From Leifsonia sp. ku-ls (GTDB lineage Bacteria; Actinomycetota; Actinomycetes; Actinomycetales; Microbacteriaceae): 64,000 nucleotides of DNA. The stretch spans positions 248,001 through 312,000 of the forward strand of contig QKXI01000004.1 of the NCBI GenBank assembly GCA_003367665.1. Reading direction: 5' to 3'. A program made the translations under genes and the position numbers. Of the stretch, positions 29,539-39,467 are shown piece by piece. Under the pieces are notes generated by a model, which was given only the letters and a program-made list of their open reading frames with translations, was not told where the DNA came from and made no database searches. Position 1 is the stretch's first letter. Every line of letters begins with the position of its first letter.

Positions 29539-30465
29539 GTGACACAGATCGGTGGAGCGACGCGGTACATCCTCGTCGTCGCGCACACCGGTCGTGAAGA
29601 CTCGCTCGACGCGGGCGTCCGGGTCTCCCGGCAGCTCCTCGACGCGGGCGTCGTCCCTGTGCTGAGCGCCGACGAGCGCCGAGACCTGCTGGAGGCCGAC
29701 CCGTCGCTCGAGGCGGTCGCCGTGCTGGGCGACGACGTGCCGCCGAGCGAGCTGGAGCTGGTGATCGTGTTGGGCGGCGACGGCACCATCCTGCGCGCCG
29801 CCGAACTGGTGCGCGGCTGCTCGGCCCCGCTGCTCGGCGTGAACCTCGGGCACGTCGGCTTCCTCGCCGAGAGCGAGCGCGACGACCTGGAGACGGCGGT
29901 CGCCCGCGGGCTCGCCAAAGACTACGAGGTCGAGGAGCGCATGACGCTCTCGGCGCGGGTCAAGGTGGGCCGCGAGGTCGTGTACGAGAGCTGGGCGCTC
30001 AACGAGGCCACGGTCGAGAAGGCCAGTCGCGAGCGCATGCTCGAGGTCGTGATCGAGGTCGACGGCCGGCCGATGTCGAGCTTCGGCTGCGACGGCGTCG
30101 TCATGTCGACGCCGACCGGCTCCACGGCGTATTCGTTCTCCGCCGGCGGGCCAGTGGTCTGGCCGGGCGTCGCCGCGCTGCTGCTCGTGCCGCTGAGCGC
30201 ACACGCGCTGTTCTCGCGCCCGCTCGTGGTCGACGCCGATTCGTCGCTCGCGGTCGAACTGCTCGACCGGGCGGGCGGCGCCGGCATCCTCTGGTGCGAC
30301 GGCCGGCGTCCGTTCGACCTGCCGCGGGGCGCGCGGGTCGTGGTGCGGCGGTCGCCCATCCCCGTGCGGCTCGCCCGCCTGCACCCCGGGCCGTTCACCG
30401 ACCGCTTGGTGCACAAGTTCGACCTTCCCGTGACGGGATGGAGGGGGCCGGCCGGGCGTGACTGA
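29539..30465 (+). CDS. nadK: NAD kinase
   Basis: A 308-residue enzyme that phosphorylates NAD to NADP. The catalytic GGDGTIL motif (about residues 78-84), NLGHVGFLAE, the NEATVEK motif and TPTGSTAYSFSAGG (about 194-207) are all present. The GTG at 29539 is chosen because GAGAGGAGA lies 5-6 nt upstream. The start 30 bases further upstream gives an unneeded N-terminal tail. Its 3' end overlaps recN by 8 nt. Confidence 0.94.
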   Translation: MTQIGGATRYILVVAHTGREDSLDAGVRVSRQLLDAGVVPVLSADERRDLLEADPSLEAVAVLGDDVPPSELELVIVLGGDGTILRAAELVRGCSAPLLGVNLGHVGFLAESERDDLETAVARGLAKDYEVEERMTLSARVKVGREVVYESWALNEATVEKASRERMLEVVIEVDGRPMSSFGCDGVVMSTPTGSTAYSFSAGGPVVWPGVAALLLVPLSAHALFSRPLVVDADSSLAVELLDRAGGAGILWCDGRRPFDLPRGARVVVRRSPIPVRLARLHPGPFTDRLVHKFDLPVTGWRGPAGRD

Positions 30466-32200
30466 CGTGCGTGGAGGCATCGAGGAGATCTCGATCAGAG
30501 ACCTTGGCGTCATCGCGGACGCCTCGTTGCCGTTGGGCCCGGGCTTCACGGCGATCACCGGCGAGACCGGCGCGGGCAAGACCATGGTGGTGTCGGCGCT
30601 CGGGCTCCTGCTGGGCGAGCGCGCCGACACCGGCGCCGTGCGGCTGGGCAGCACGCAGGCCTGGGTCGAGGGCCGCTGGCGGGTGGCCTCCGCGGGCGAC
30701 GTGGTCGAGCGCGTGCGTGACGCCGGGGGAGACGTGGATGCGATCGACGCCGACGAGTCCGAGCTGGTGCTCAGCCGGTCGGTGTCGGCGGAGGGCCGCT
30801 CGCGCGCGGTCGTCGGCGGTCGCAGCGCGCCGGTCGCCGTGCTGACCGAGCTCGGCGAGCAGCTGGTCGTCGTGCACGGGCAGTCCGACCAGATCCGCCT
30901 CCGCTCCGCCGTGGCGCAGCGGGCGGCACTCGACCGGTTCGCCGGTCCCACGTTCGCCGCGGCGCTCGACACCTACGAGCAGGTGTTCCACCGCTGGCGT
31001 GACAACCGGGCGGAGCTCGACGAGCTGATCGCCGATCAGGACCGCCGTGCCCGCGAGGCGGAAGACCTGCGCATCGCCATGGCCGAGATCGAGGCCGTCG
31101 CGCCGCAGCCGGGCGAGGACGACGAGCTGGCGGAGCGTGCCGAGCGCCTCACCAACCTGGAGGAGCTGCGGCTGGCCGCGGCGGCTGCGCGCGAGCTGCT
31201 CAGCGCGGAGGAGTCCGAGGGCGTCGACGCGCTCGGCCTGCTCGACAACGCCCGGCGCCAGCTGGAGCGCGTCGCCCCGCACGACAGCGCCCTGCAGCCG
31301 CTCGCCGAGTCGGTCGCCGAGGCGAACTACCTGATCTCCGACATCGCCGCGCAGCTGTCGACGTACCTGGCGGCGCTCGATGCCGACGGCGCCCAGGAGC
31401 TGGAGGTCGTGCAGGAGCGCCGGGCCGAGCTCGCCTCGCTCGTGCGCAAGTACGGCCCGACGCTCGACGACGTCATCCGGACGCTCGAGACCGGCAGCCT
31501 GCGGCTCCTGGAACTCGACGGCGACGCCGACCGCATCGACGAGCTCACCCGCGAGGTCGAGGCCGACGCCGAGCTGGTGCGGGAGCTCGCCTCCGGTCTC
31601 AGCGCCGAGCGCGCCGCCGCGGCCGAGCGGCTGGCGGAGGCGGTCAGCGAGGAGCTGTCGGCGCTCGCCATGCCGGACGCGCGCATCGTCGTGGAGGTGA
31701 CGCAGCGCGACCCCGACGACCTGACCACCTACAGCGCGTCGGGTCGCGACCAGGTCGCGATCCTGTTGCAGCCGCATCCCGGCGCCGAGCCGCGACCGCT
31801 CGGCAAGGGAGCCTCCGGCGGCGAGCTGTCGCGCGTGATGCTCGCGATCGAGGTCGTCATCGCCGGGAGCGACCCGGTGCCGACGTTCATCTTCGACGAG
31901 GTGGATGCGGGGGTCGGCGGCGCGTCGGCCATCGAGATCGGCCGCAGGCTCGCCCGCCTGGCCGAGTCGGCGCAGGTGATCGTCGTCACCCACCTGGCCC
32001 AGGTCGCCGCCTTCGCGAACAACCACCTGACGGTCGTGAAGGGCAGTGACGGAGCGGTCACCGCCTCCAGCGTCCGCCGCCTGGACGGCGACGAGCGCAT
32101 CGCCGAGATGGCGCGCCTGCTCTCCGGCCTGCCCGACTCGGAGAGCGGCCTCGCACACGCCCGCGAGCTGGTCGAGATGGCGGCCGCGGCGCGCCGCTGA
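30458..32200 (+). CDS. recN: DNA repair protein RecN
   Basis: A 580-residue SMC-like ATPase in double-strand break repair. The Walker A is [12 protein letters not shown] (about residues 33-44), two coiled-coil arms flank a hinge (about 165-370), and the C-terminal half has the signature [16 protein letters not shown] and the Walker [14 protein letters not shown]. The start at GTG 30458 overlaps nadK. Expression might be SOS-linked in many bacteria, but I see no canonical GAAC-N4-GTTC LexA box upstream of the operon here. Confidence 0.94.
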   Translation: MTDVRGGIEEISIRDLGVIADASLPLGPGFTAITGETGAGKTMVVSALGLLLGERADTGAVRLGSTQAWVEGRWRVASAGDVVERVRDAGGDVDAIDADESELVLSRSVSAEGRSRAVVGGRSAPVAVLTELGEQLVVVHGQSDQIRLRSAVAQRAALDRFAGPTFAAALDTYEQVFHRWRDNRAELDELIADQDRRAREAEDLRIAMAEIEAVAPQPGEDDELAERAERLTNLEELRLAAAAARELLSAEESEGVDALGLLDNARRQLERVAPHDSALQPLAESVAEANYLISDIAAQLSTYLAALDADGAQELEVVQERRAELASLVRKYGPTLDDVIRTLETGSLRLLELDGDADRIDELTREVEADAELVRELASGLSAERAAAAERLAEAVSEELSALAMPDARIVVEVTQRDPDDLTTYSASGRDQVAILLQPHPGAEPRPLGKGASGGELSRVMLAIEVVIAGSDPVPTFIFDEVDAGVGGASAIEIGRRLARLAESAQVIVVTHLAQVAAFANNHLTVVKGSDGAVTASSVRRLDGDERIAEMARLLSGLPDSESGLAHARELVEMAAAARR

Positions 32201-32285
32201 CCCGTTCGCTGCCGCGTTCCTCGACCGCACACGCGGGCACCCCCTCCGTCAGCGCGCCCCGGTTCGCGTGATAAGCTGCAAGCCC

Positions 32286-34013
32286 GTGGTGGATTATTCA
32301 GACGCGGGTTCGAACAACGGCATTACCAAGCACATCTTCGTGACGGGTGGTGTCGTTTCTTCGTTGGGGAAGGGTCTCACGGCCGCCTCTCTCGGCAACC
32401 TCCTGACGGCCCGCGGCCTGCGCGTGGTCATGCAGAAACTCGACCCGTACCTCAACGTGGACCCGGGCACGATGAACCCGTTCCAGCACGGCGAGGTCTT
32501 CGTGACCGACGACGGCGCCGAGACCGACCTCGACATCGGCCACTACGAGCGCTTCCTCGACATCAACCTCGGCCAGTCCGCGAACGTCACCACGGGCCAG
32601 ATCTACTCGAACGTGATCGCCAAGGAGCGGCGCGGCGAGTACCTGGGCGACACGGTGCAGGTCATCCCGCACATCACCGACGAGATCAAGCGCCGGATGC
32701 GGCTGCAGGCGCAGCCGGGCCCGGACGGCGAGCCGGCTCCCGACGTGATCATCACCGAGATCGGCGGCACCGTCGGCGACATCGAGTCGCAGCCGTTCAT
32801 CGAGTCGGCGCGCCAGGTGCGCCACGAGCTGGGCCGCAAGAACTGCTTCTTCGTGCACGTCTCGCTCGTGCCGTTCATGAACGCCTCCGGCGAGCAGAAG
32901 ACGAAGCCGACGCAGCACTCGGTCGCCGCCCTGCGCTCCATCGGCATCCAGCCGGACGCGCTCGTGCTGCGCAGCGACCGTCCGGTCTCCGAGAGCAACA
33001 AGCGCAAGATCGCGCTCATGTGCGACGTCGACGAGCAGGCCGTGGTGAACGCGGTCGACGTGCCGTCGATCTACGACATCCCGACCATGCTGCACGAGCA
33101 GGGCCTCGACGCCTACATCATCGACCAGCTGGGCCTCGACAAGGCCGGGGACGTCGACTGGGACGGCTGGGCGCGGCTCCTGGAGGCCGTGCACGACCCC
33201 AAGCACGAGGTCACCATCGGCCTGGTCGGCAAGTACATCGACCTGCCCGACGCCTACCTCTCGGTCACCGAGGCGCTGCGCGCCGGCGGCTTCGCCCACC
33301 GCACCAAGGTGAAGCTCAAGTGGATCGCGTCCGACGACGCCCAGACCCCGGAGGGCGCCGCGGCGCAGCTGAGCGACGTCGACGCGATCTGCGTCCCCGG
33401 CGGGTTCGGCGTCCGCGGCATCGAGGGAAAGGTCGGCGCGCTGCGGTTCGCGCGCGAGAACGGCATCCCGGCGCTCGGCCTGTGCCTGGGCCTGCAGTGC
33501 ATGGTCATCGAGTTCGCGCGCCACGAGGCGGGCCTCGCCGGCGCGTCGTCGTCGGAGTTCGACCCGGAGACCGAGTTCCCGGTGATCGCGACCATGGCGG
33601 AGCAGGTGGACATCATCGCGGGAGGCGACCTCGGCGGCACCATGCGCCTCGGCCTGTACCCGGCGAACCTCGCAGAGGGCTCCCTCGTGGCCGAGCTGTA
33701 CGGCGCCCCGGAGGCGTCGGAGCGGCACCGCCACCGCTACGAGGTGAACAACAACTACCGCGAGCAGATCGCCGACGCCGGCCTGTGGTTCTCCGGCACG
33801 TCGCCCGACGGACACCTCGTGGAGTACGTGGAGCTGCCGCGCGACGTGCACCCGTTCTACGTGGGCACGCAGGCGCACCCGGAGCTCCGCTCGCGCCCGA
33901 ACCGGGCGCACCCGCTGTTCGCGGGCCTTGTCGGTGCGGCGCTGGAGCGCCAGAAGGCCAGCCTGCTGTTCGAGGTCGCCGAGGCAGAGGCCGAGCTGGC
34001 GGCCGAGGCCTGA
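32286..34013 (+). CDS. pyrG: CTP synthase
   Basis: A 575-residue glutamine-dependent enzyme converting UTP to CTP. The synthetase domain has [20 protein letters not shown] (about 16-35) and [21 protein letters not shown]. The C-terminal glutamine amidotransferase has the Cys nucleophile in [10 protein letters not shown] (about residue 401), and His and Glu in [11 protein letters not shown]. The GTG at 32286 is 8 nt after TAAGCT (32272-32277); a second GTG one codon later is equally possible. It ends in TGATG, overlapping the Nudix gene. Confidence 0.96.
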   Translation: MVDYSDAGSNNGITKHIFVTGGVVSSLGKGLTAASLGNLLTARGLRVVMQKLDPYLNVDPGTMNPFQHGEVFVTDDGAETDLDIGHYERFLDINLGQSANVTTGQIYSNVIAKERRGEYLGDTVQVIPHITDEIKRRMRLQAQPGPDGEPAPDVIITEIGGTVGDIESQPFIESARQVRHELGRKNCFFVHVSLVPFMNASGEQKTKPTQHSVAALRSIGIQPDALVLRSDRPVSESNKRKIALMCDVDEQAVVNAVDVPSIYDIPTMLHEQGLDAYIIDQLGLDKAGDVDWDGWARLLEAVHDPKHEVTIGLVGKYIDLPDAYLSVTEALRAGGFAHRTKVKLKWIASDDAQTPEGAAAQLSDVDAICVPGGFGVRGIEGKVGALRFARENGIPALGLCLGLQCMVIEFARHEAGLAGASSSEFDPETEFPVIATMAEQVDIIAGGDLGGTMRLGLYPANLAEGSLVAELYGAPEASERHRHRYEVNNNYREQIADAGLWFSGTSPDGHLVEYVELPRDVHPFYVGTQAHPELRSRPNRAHPLFAGLVGAALERQKASLLFEVAEAEAELAAEA

Positions 34014-34639
34014 TGACGGCGGAGCTGAACGACCAGCCGTTCCGCCCGGAGATCGTCTCGACCGAGACGGCCTTCGAGGGGAAGATCTGGAACGTCCGCC
34101 GCGACGTCTTCCGCTACAACGGCGAGGAGATCACGCGCGAGTACGTCGACCACACCGGCGCGGTCGGCATCCTGGCGATGGACGACGACGGGAAGGTGCT
34201 GCTCATCCGCCAGTACCGCCATCCGGTGCGCCACCGCGACTGGGAGATCCCGGCCGGCCTGCTCGACCAGGACGGCGAGGACCCGCTGACCGCCGCGAAG
34301 CGCGAGCTGGGCGAGGAGGCCGACCTCGAGGCCGACGAGTGGAACGTGCTCACCGACGTGTTCACCAGCCCCGGCGGCAACGACGAGTCGATCCGGATCT
34401 ACCTGGCGCGCGGCGTGCGTCCGACCGGGTCCGCGTTCGACCGGGAGGCCGAGGAGGCGGACATCGAGCTCCGCTGGACGCCGCTCGACGAGGCGGTGGA
34501 GGCGGTCATGCAGCGCCGCGTCCACAACGCCCCGCTGATCATCGCCCTGCTGGCCGCCCGCACCGCGCGGGAGCAGGGCTGGAGCACGCTCGGCGCGGCG
34601 AACGAGCCGTGGCCGAGCCATCCCAAGCTGAGCAGATGA
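34013..34639 (+). CDS. Nudix hydrolase, ADP-ribose pyrophosphatase-like
   Basis: A 208-residue Nudix enzyme. The Nudix helix reads [19 protein letters not shown] followed by GEEADL (about residues 79-103); the spacer between the first Gly and Glu is one residue longer than the textbook pattern, as I believe is usual in actinobacterial ADP-ribose pyrophosphatases. Upstream sequence [15 protein letters not shown] matches the ADP-ribose subfamily. It probably cleaves ADP-ribose to AMP and ribose 5-phosphate. It overlaps pyrG by 1 nt and xerD by 4 nt. Confidence 0.88.
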   Translation: MTAELNDQPFRPEIVSTETAFEGKIWNVRRDVFRYNGEEITREYVDHTGAVGILAMDDDGKVLLIRQYRHPVRHRDWEIPAGLLDQDGEDPLTAAKRELGEEADLEADEWNVLTDVFTSPGGNDESIRIYLARGVRPTGSAFDREAEEADIELRWTPLDEAVEAVMQRRVHNAPLIIALLAARTAREQGWSTLGAANEPWPSHPKLSR

Positions 34640-35544
34640 CCGTCGCGGCCGACGTCGACGCCTTCCTGCGGCACGTCGCCATCGAGCGCGGGCTGTCGGC
34701 GAACACGGTGGCCGCCTACCGGCGCGACCTGGCCGTGTACTCCGCCTGGCTGGAGCAGCAGGGCGTCGTGGACGTGAGGGCGGTGACGCCGGCGACCCTC
34801 TCCGCGTTCGCGGTGCACCTGGGGACGCGGGAGGAGTCGCCGCTGACCGCGTCGTCCCTCGCCAGGATGCTGTCGACCGTGCGCGGCTTCCACCGCTTCC
34901 TGCTGGAGGAGGGCCGCGTGGAGGCCGACGCGGCCCGCGACCTGCGGCCGCCCAAGCTGCCGAGCCGACTGCCGAAGGCGATCACCGTCGAGCAGGTGTC
35001 GGCGCTGCTCGCGGCGACCGACGGCGACGACGTCGCGGCCCTCCGCGACAAGGCGCTGCTGGAGCTGATGTACGCCACCGGGGCGCGCGTCAGCGAGGCC
35101 GTCGGCTTGAACGTGGACGACGTGATCGACACCGACGTCGTCCGGCTCACCGGCAAGGGCAGCAAGCAGCGCATCGTCCCGCTCGGCTCGTACGCCCAGA
35201 CGGCCGTCTCGGCGTACCTGGTGCGGGCGCGCCCGGTGCTGTCGGCGCGCGGCCGGGCGACGCCGGCGCTGTTCCTCGGCATGCGCGGCGCACGCCTCTC
35301 GCGGCAGAACGTCTGGCTGATCATCCGCGCCGCCGCCGAGCGCGCGAAGCTTGACGTCGAGCACCTGTCGCCGCACACCCTGCGCCACTCGTTCGCGACG
35401 CACCTGCTGGCCGGGGGAGCGGACGTGCGGGTCGTGCAGGAGCTGCTCGGCCACTCCTCGGTCGCCACGACGCAGATCTACACGCTGGTCACCGCCGACA
35501 CGCTCCGCGACGTGTACGTCTCCGCCCACCCCCGCGCGCGCTGA
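34636..35544 (+). CDS. xerD: Site-specific tyrosine recombinase XerD
   Basis: A 302-residue recombinase that resolves chromosome dimers at dif. It has an N-terminal SAM-like core-binding domain (residues 1-90) and a catalytic domain. The catalytic residues are visible: Arg in [11 protein letters not shown], Lys in LTGKGSKQR, His-x-x-Arg in [12 protein letters not shown], His in [13 protein letters not shown] and the nucleophile Tyr in that last segment. The length matches chromosomal XerD and not phage integrases, and no att sites or phage genes are near. It stands at the end of the tyrS-to-xerD run, next to a palindrome array. Confidence 0.94.
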   Translation: MTVAADVDAFLRHVAIERGLSANTVAAYRRDLAVYSAWLEQQGVVDVRAVTPATLSAFAVHLGTREESPLTASSLARMLSTVRGFHRFLLEEGRVEADAARDLRPPKLPSRLPKAITVEQVSALLAATDGDDVAALRDKALLELMYATGARVSEAVGLNVDDVIDTDVVRLTGKGSKQRIVPLGSYAQTAVSAYLVRARPVLSARGRATPALFLGMRGARLSRQNVWLIIRAAAERAKLDVEHLSPHTLRHSFATHLLAGGADVRVVQELLGHSSVATTQIYTLVTADTLRDVYVSAHPRAR

Positions 35545-35584
35545 GCCCCCGCCCCTGCCGCGACTCGCCCCAGGCACGGGCGCC

Positions 35585-35723
35585 ATTCGTCACGAACGGC
35601 GCCGATTCCTCACGAACGGCGCTGATTCGTCACGAATCCGCTCCGCAACCCGACGTCAGGCATGGGCGCGATTCGTGACGAATGGGCGCGATTCGTGACG
35701 AACGGGGGCGATTCGTGACGAAT
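35585..35723. repeat. Six-copy array of a 13-bp palindrome, two triplets at 20-bp spacing
   Basis: The core ATTCGT-S-ACGAAY occurs at 35585, 35605, 35625, 35671, 35691 and 35711. Within each triplet the spacing is exactly 20 bp; 46 bp separate the triplets. The first triplet has C at the centre and the second has G. One copy (35605) has a single mismatch. Flanking GC-rich spacers are similar too (consensus GGSGCSG). It lies between the convergent xerD and GNAT genes. Confidence 0.9.
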
Positions 35724-35726
35724 CGA

Positions 35727-36254
35727 TCAGGGGTTCGAGCGGTGGCGGCGCTGCGGCGCTCGGCGGCGCAGCCAGACGAAGACCGAGCCGCCGTCGAAGC
35801 CGACCCGGCGGGTCGCGGTGAAGCCGAGCTTCCGAAGCACACCGAACGACGGCGCGTTCCAGGTGGCGACCGTCGCCCAGAGCACGGGGACGCCCGCGTC
35901 GAACGCGGCGTCCGCGACCGCGGCCGCCGCCTCCGTGGCGTACCCACGGCCGACCTGCCCGCGCAGCAGCTCGTAGACGAGCTCCGGCTGCGCCGGGGTC
36001 GCCCGGCCGACGATCAGACCGCAATACCCGACCGCCTCGCCCGTCTCGGCCAGCTCGATCGTGTACAGCCCGAAGCCGTCGGCGTCGAAGGCGGCGCGCT
36101 GCGCGTCCAGCCGGTCCCGCTCCTCCTCGACCGTCCCGGCCGCGCGGCCCAGCGGGTGCTCGGCCAGCAGCGCGAGGCTCCCCTCGGCGTCCCGCCCGTC
36201 GCGCGGGCGCAGACGCAGGCGCGGGGTCTCCAGGGCGGACGGCATCGGCTGCAC
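35727..36254 (-). CDS. GNAT family acetyltransferase (RimJ/RimL-type)
   Basis: A 175-residue protein-type N-acetyltransferase. It begins VQPMPSALETPRLRLRP, the usual RimJ-like strand, and the acetyl-CoA loop is RGQVGRGYATEA (about residues 100-111). NAPSFGVLRKLGFTATRRV supplies the C-terminal cofactor contacts. The GTG at 36254 is preferred because TACGGT lies 6 nt upstream on the minus strand; a downstream ATG at 36245 is also possible. The gene points toward xerD, and the repeat array starts 4 bp after its stop. Confidence 0.85.
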   Translation of the reverse strand: MQPMPSALETPRLRLRPRDGRDAEGSLALLAEHPLGRAAGTVEEERDRLDAQRAAFDADGFGLYTIELAETGEAVGYCGLIVGRATPAQPELVYELLRGQVGRGYATEAAAAVADAAFDAGVPVLWATVATWNAPSFGVLRKLGFTATRRVGFDGGSVFVWLRRRAPQRRHRSNP

Positions 36255-36310
36255 CCGACCACCGTACCGAACCGCCGCGCGCACGCCCCGCAAGCGGGGC
36301 ACGGCGCGCA

Positions 36311-36322
36311 TAGACTGTTCCC
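36311..36322 (+). promoter_or_regulatory. parA promoter -10 box
   Basis: TAGACT at 36311-36316 ends 6 nt before a TTG codon in the parA reading frame, again the leaderless spacing. The divergent GNAT box lies only about 45 bp away, so the two promoters share this gap. Confidence 0.55.
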
Positions 36323-37261
36323 TTGACAGAGCCGGCGATGAGAGGGACGAGGAACACCCAGGTGACGCGCAACGACGAGGTCGAGACCCAGCTTCCTGGC
36401 ATGGATGACGCATCCATCGCCGCGAAGCCCGGGCCTACCGGTCGTCCCCTGCGCGCGTTCCCGGTGCCCGCGCCGCTCGCGCAGCACGGTCCGGCCAAGA
36501 TCGTCGCCCTCTGCAACCAGAAGGGAGGCGTCGGCAAGACGACGACCTCCATCAACCTGGGCGCCGCGCTCGCCGACTACGGCCGCCGCGTGCTCGCCAT
36601 CGACTTCGACCCGCAGGGGGCGCTCTCCGCCGGGCTCGGGGCGCAGACGCACGACGCCACCACGATCTACGACCTGCTGCTGAACCGCAACGCGGACGTG
36701 CAGGCGGCCATCCAGACGACGTCGGTCCCCGGCCTCGACATCATCCCGGCGAACATCGACCTGTCCGCGGCCGAGGTGCACCTGGTCAACGAGGTGGCGC
36801 GCGAGCAGATCCTCGCCGGCGTGCTGCGCAAGGTGTCGAACGACTACGACGTCATCCTGATCGACTGCCAGCCGTCGCTCGGCATCCTCACCGTCAACGC
36901 GCTGACCGCCAGCCACGGCGTCCTCATCCCGCTGGAGTGCGAGTATTTCGCGCTGCGCGGCGTCGCGCTGCTGATCGAGACGATCGACAAGGTGCGCGAG
37001 CGGCTCAACCCGGCGATCGAGCTGGACGGCATCCTCGCCACGATGTACGACTCGCGCACGCTGCACTCGCGCGAGGTGCTGGAGCGCGTCGTCGACGCCT
37101 TCGGCGACCGGGTGCTCGAGACGGTGATCTCGCGCACGGTGAAGTTCCCGGACGCGTCGGTCGCCGCCACCCCGATCACCCAGTTCGCGCCGGAGCACCA
37201 GGCGGCGGAGGCGTACCGGCAGCTGGCGCGGGAACTGGTGTTCCGTGGCGCCGTCGCCTGA
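36323..37261 (+). CDS. ParA family ATPase (scpAB-associated)
   Basis: A 312-residue Walker-type ATPase for DNA or protein positioning. It has the deviant Walker A CNQKGGVGKTTTSINLG (about residues 63-79), DFDPQGALSAGLG, and IDCQPSLGILTVNAL. About 58 disordered residues precede the domain. The start TTG at 36323 is based on the upstream TAGACT box; a GTG at 36363 is an alternative. This is the second-site ParA found next to scpA in actinobacteria rather than the parAB copy near oriC, and no parB gene accompanies it. It overlaps scpA by 17 nt. Confidence 0.88.
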   Translation: MTEPAMRGTRNTQVTRNDEVETQLPGMDDASIAAKPGPTGRPLRAFPVPAPLAQHGPAKIVALCNQKGGVGKTTTSINLGAALADYGRRVLAIDFDPQGALSAGLGAQTHDATTIYDLLLNRNADVQAAIQTTSVPGLDIIPANIDLSAAEVHLVNEVAREQILAGVLRKVSNDYDVILIDCQPSLGILTVNALTASHGVLIPLECEYFALRGVALLIETIDKVRERLNPAIELDGILATMYDSRTLHSREVLERVVDAFGDRVLETVISRTVKFPDASVAATPITQFAPEHQAAEAYRQLARELVFRGAVA

Positions 37262-38069
37262 CACGACAGAGCCGGATGCCGCCGAGGCCGCGGGCTTCCG
37301 CGTGTCGCTCGGCGACTTCGAGGGGCCGTTCGACCTCCTGCTCTCGCTGATCACCAAGCACGAGCTCGACATCACCGAGATCTCGCTGAGCCGCGTCACC
37401 GACGAGTTCATCGCCTACCTGCGGCAGCTCGACGCCGACGAGAGCCTCGACGAGGCGAGCGAGTTCCTCCTCGTCGCGGCGACCCTGCTCGACCTGAAGG
37501 TGGCCGGACTTCTGCCGCAGGGCGAGCTGGTGGACGCCGAGGACGTGGCCCTGCTCGAAGCCCGCGACCTGCTCTTCGCCCGGCTGCTGCAGTACCGCGC
37601 CTTCAAGGAGGCGTCGGGCTGGTTCGCGCAGCGGCTGGAGGCGGAGGGCGCCCGGCACGCGCGCGCGGTGCGGCTGGAGGACAAGTTCCGCCAGCGCACG
37701 CCGGAGCTGGTCTGGACGCTGAGCCTCGACGACTTCGCCGCTCTCGCGACTCTGGCGATGACGCCGCGCGAGGTACCCGTCGTGGGACTCAACCACCTGC
37801 ACGCGCCCCTGGTCAGCATCCGCGAGCAGGCGGCGATCGTGGTCGGGATGCTGCGCCACGGCGAGCCGATGAGCTTCCGCCAGCTGGTCGCCGGCGCCGA
37901 GCAGAAGGGCGTGGTGGTCGCGCGGTTCCTCGCGGTGCTGGAGCTGTACCGCCGCGCGGCGCTCGCCTTCGAGCAGCTGGAGCCGCTGGGGGAGTTGACG
38001 CTGCGCTGGACGGCGGAGCACTGGTCCGAGGAGAACCTGTCGAATCTGGGAGCCGACTATGACGGTTGA
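37245..38069 (+). CDS. scpA: Segregation and condensation protein A
   Basis: A 274-residue kleisin subunit of the SMC-ScpAB condensin. The N-terminal kleisin motif is FEGPFDLLLSLITKHELDITEISLSRVTDEFI (the SMC-neck binding helices, about residues 25-56). The middle binds ScpB, and a C-terminal winged helix (FRQLVAGAEQKGVVVARFLAVLELYR) binds the SMC head. The gene overlaps both parA and scpB (11 nt), so the products are made together. Confidence 0.93.
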   Translation: MAPSPDTTEPDAAEAAGFRVSLGDFEGPFDLLLSLITKHELDITEISLSRVTDEFIAYLRQLDADESLDEASEFLLVAATLLDLKVAGLLPQGELVDAEDVALLEARDLLFARLLQYRAFKEASGWFAQRLEAEGARHARAVRLEDKFRQRTPELVWTLSLDDFAALATLAMTPREVPVVGLNHLHAPLVSIREQAAIVVGMLRHGEPMSFRQLVAGAEQKGVVVARFLAVLELYRRAALAFEQLEPLGELTLRWTAEHWSEENLSNLGADYDG

Positions 38070-38709
38070 GGACGTGACCGCGGACGCGGTCGAGGAGGCC
38101 GTGGTCCGCGGCGACGAGGTGACGGACACAACCGAGGTGCCGGCGCCGGTCGAGGACGCGCAGATCGAGCGGGCGCTGGAGGCCATCCTGATGGTGGCGG
38201 ACGAGCCGATGAGCGTGGTGACCCTCGCGACCGCGGTCGGTGCGCCGGTGAAGCGCGTGCGCGCCGCGATCGCGGCCCTCGTCGCCGACTACGACGGCGA
38301 AGACGGAGGGGTGCGCCGCGGCTTCGAGCTGCGCGAGGTGGGCGGCGGCTGGCGCATCTACGTGCGCGAGGAGTTCGACGCGGTCGTCTCCGGCTACGTG
38401 CTGCAGCAGAACCCGACGAAGCTCTCCCAGGCGGCACTGGAGACCCTCGCGGTGATCGCCTACAAGCAGCCGATCAGCCGCGGCGCGATCGCCTCCATCC
38501 GTGCCGTCAACGTGGACTCGGTGGTGCGCACGCTGCTCGGCCGGGGGCTCATCACGGAGCTGTTCACCGACAGCGAGACCGGTGCGATCAACTACGGCAC
38601 GACCGACCTGCTGCTCAGCCAGCTCGGCATCAACTCGATCGACGAGCTGCCCAAGATCTCGCCGCTGCTCAGCGACGGCGCCGACGGGTTCGACGGCGAT
38701 GTCCGCTGA
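38059..38709 (+). CDS. scpB: Segregation and condensation protein B
   Basis: A 216-residue ScpB with two winged-helix domains: ALEAILMVADEPMSVVTLATAVGAPVKRVRAAIAAL-type N-domain (about 37-75) and the C-domain containing LSQAALETLAVIAYKQPISRGAIASIRAVN. The dimer stabilises ScpA in the condensin complex. An acidic N-terminal tail of about 35 residues is poorly conserved. It overlaps scpA and rluB, each by 11 nt. Confidence 0.93.
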   Translation: MTVEDVTADAVEEAVVRGDEVTDTTEVPAPVEDAQIERALEAILMVADEPMSVVTLATAVGAPVKRVRAAIAALVADYDGEDGGVRRGFELREVGGGWRIYVREEFDAVVSGYVLQQNPTKLSQAALETLAVIAYKQPISRGAIASIRAVNVDSVVRTLLGRGLITELFTDSETGAINYGTTDLLLSQLGINSIDELPKISPLLSDGADGFDGDVR

Positions 38710-39454
38710 GGCCGGGGCGCAGGGCGAGCGCCTGCAGAAGGTGATGGCGGCCGCCGGCGTCGCATCACGGCGGGTGTCGGAGGACCTCATCGTCGCCGGC
38801 CGGGTGACCGTCAACGGGAAGGTCGTGCGCGAGCTCGGCACGCGCGTCGACCCCACGACGGACAAGGTGGCGGTCGACGGGACCGCGGTGCAGCTCGACA
38901 CGTCGCGCCGCTACGTGATGCTCAACAAGCCCGTCGGGGTGGTGAGCTCGATGCGCGACGAGCAGGGGCGTCCCGACCTGTCTCGGTTCACCGCCGGGTA
39001 TCCCGAGCGGCTGTTCAACGTCGGACGACTGGACGCGGAGACCTCCGGGCTGCTCATCCTCACCAACGACGGCGAGCTGGCGCACGTGCTGGCGCACCCG
39101 TCGTTCGGCGTGACCAAGACGTACATCGCGCGCGTGCGCGGCGTGGTGACGCCGCAGACGATCTCGCGTCTGACGAAGGGCGTCGAGCTGGAGGACGGCC
39201 CCATCGCCGCGGACAAGGCCAAGCTGCTGCAGTCGAACCAGCGCGAGGGTGAGTCGCTGGTGGAGATCACGCTGCACTCCGGGCGCAACCGCATCGTGCG
39301 GCGGATGCTGGCCGAGGTCGGCCACCCCGTCGTCGAACTCGTGCGCCGCCAGTTCGGCCCGCTGCACCTCGGCACCCTCAAGGTCGGCCAGCTGCGCGAC
39401 CTCACCAAGGCCGAGCTGGGCCAGCTGCTCACGATCTCCCGCGAGTCCCGCTGA
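38699..39454 (+). CDS. rluB: 23S rRNA pseudouridine synthase RluB-type
   Basis: A 251-residue enzyme with an N-terminal S4 domain (ERLQKVMAAAGVASRRVSEDLI) and the RsuA/RluB catalytic domain. The catalytic Asp is in NVGRLDAETSGLLIL (about residue 117), and GRNRIVRRMLAEVGHPVVELVR is the conserved C-terminal motif. It probably modifies the 23S rRNA helix 80-90 region. The scpA-scpB-rluB order is widely conserved. A palindrome array begins 14 bp after its stop. Confidence 0.92.
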   Translation: MSAEAGAQGERLQKVMAAAGVASRRVSEDLIVAGRVTVNGKVVRELGTRVDPTTDKVAVDGTAVQLDTSRRYVMLNKPVGVVSSMRDEQGRPDLSRFTAGYPERLFNVGRLDAETSGLLILTNDGELAHVLAHPSFGVTKTYIARVRGVVTPQTISRLTKGVELEDGPIAADKAKLLQSNQREGESLVEITLHSGRNRIVRRMLAEVGHPVVELVRRQFGPLHLGTLKVGQLRDLTKAELGQLLTISRESR

Positions 39455-39467
39455 CCGGCGCCTCGCG

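Noticed and set aside
35585-35723. CRISPR array
   Set aside because: Units are only 20 bp in total with a palindromic 13-bp core and short, similar spacers. There are no 28-37-bp repeats, unique spacers or cas genes.
35585-35723. parS or dif site near xerD
   Set aside because: The core ATTCGTSACGAAY does not match the parS consensus TGTTTCACGTGAAACA, and it lacks the dif-type arms with a central 6-bp region. Multiple copies also argue against dif.
36239-36413. Longer N-terminus for the GNAT gene at 35727
   Set aside because: The extra 53 residues lie over the divergent parA promoter and start, and have no family match. The GTG at 36254 has a well placed TACGGT box.
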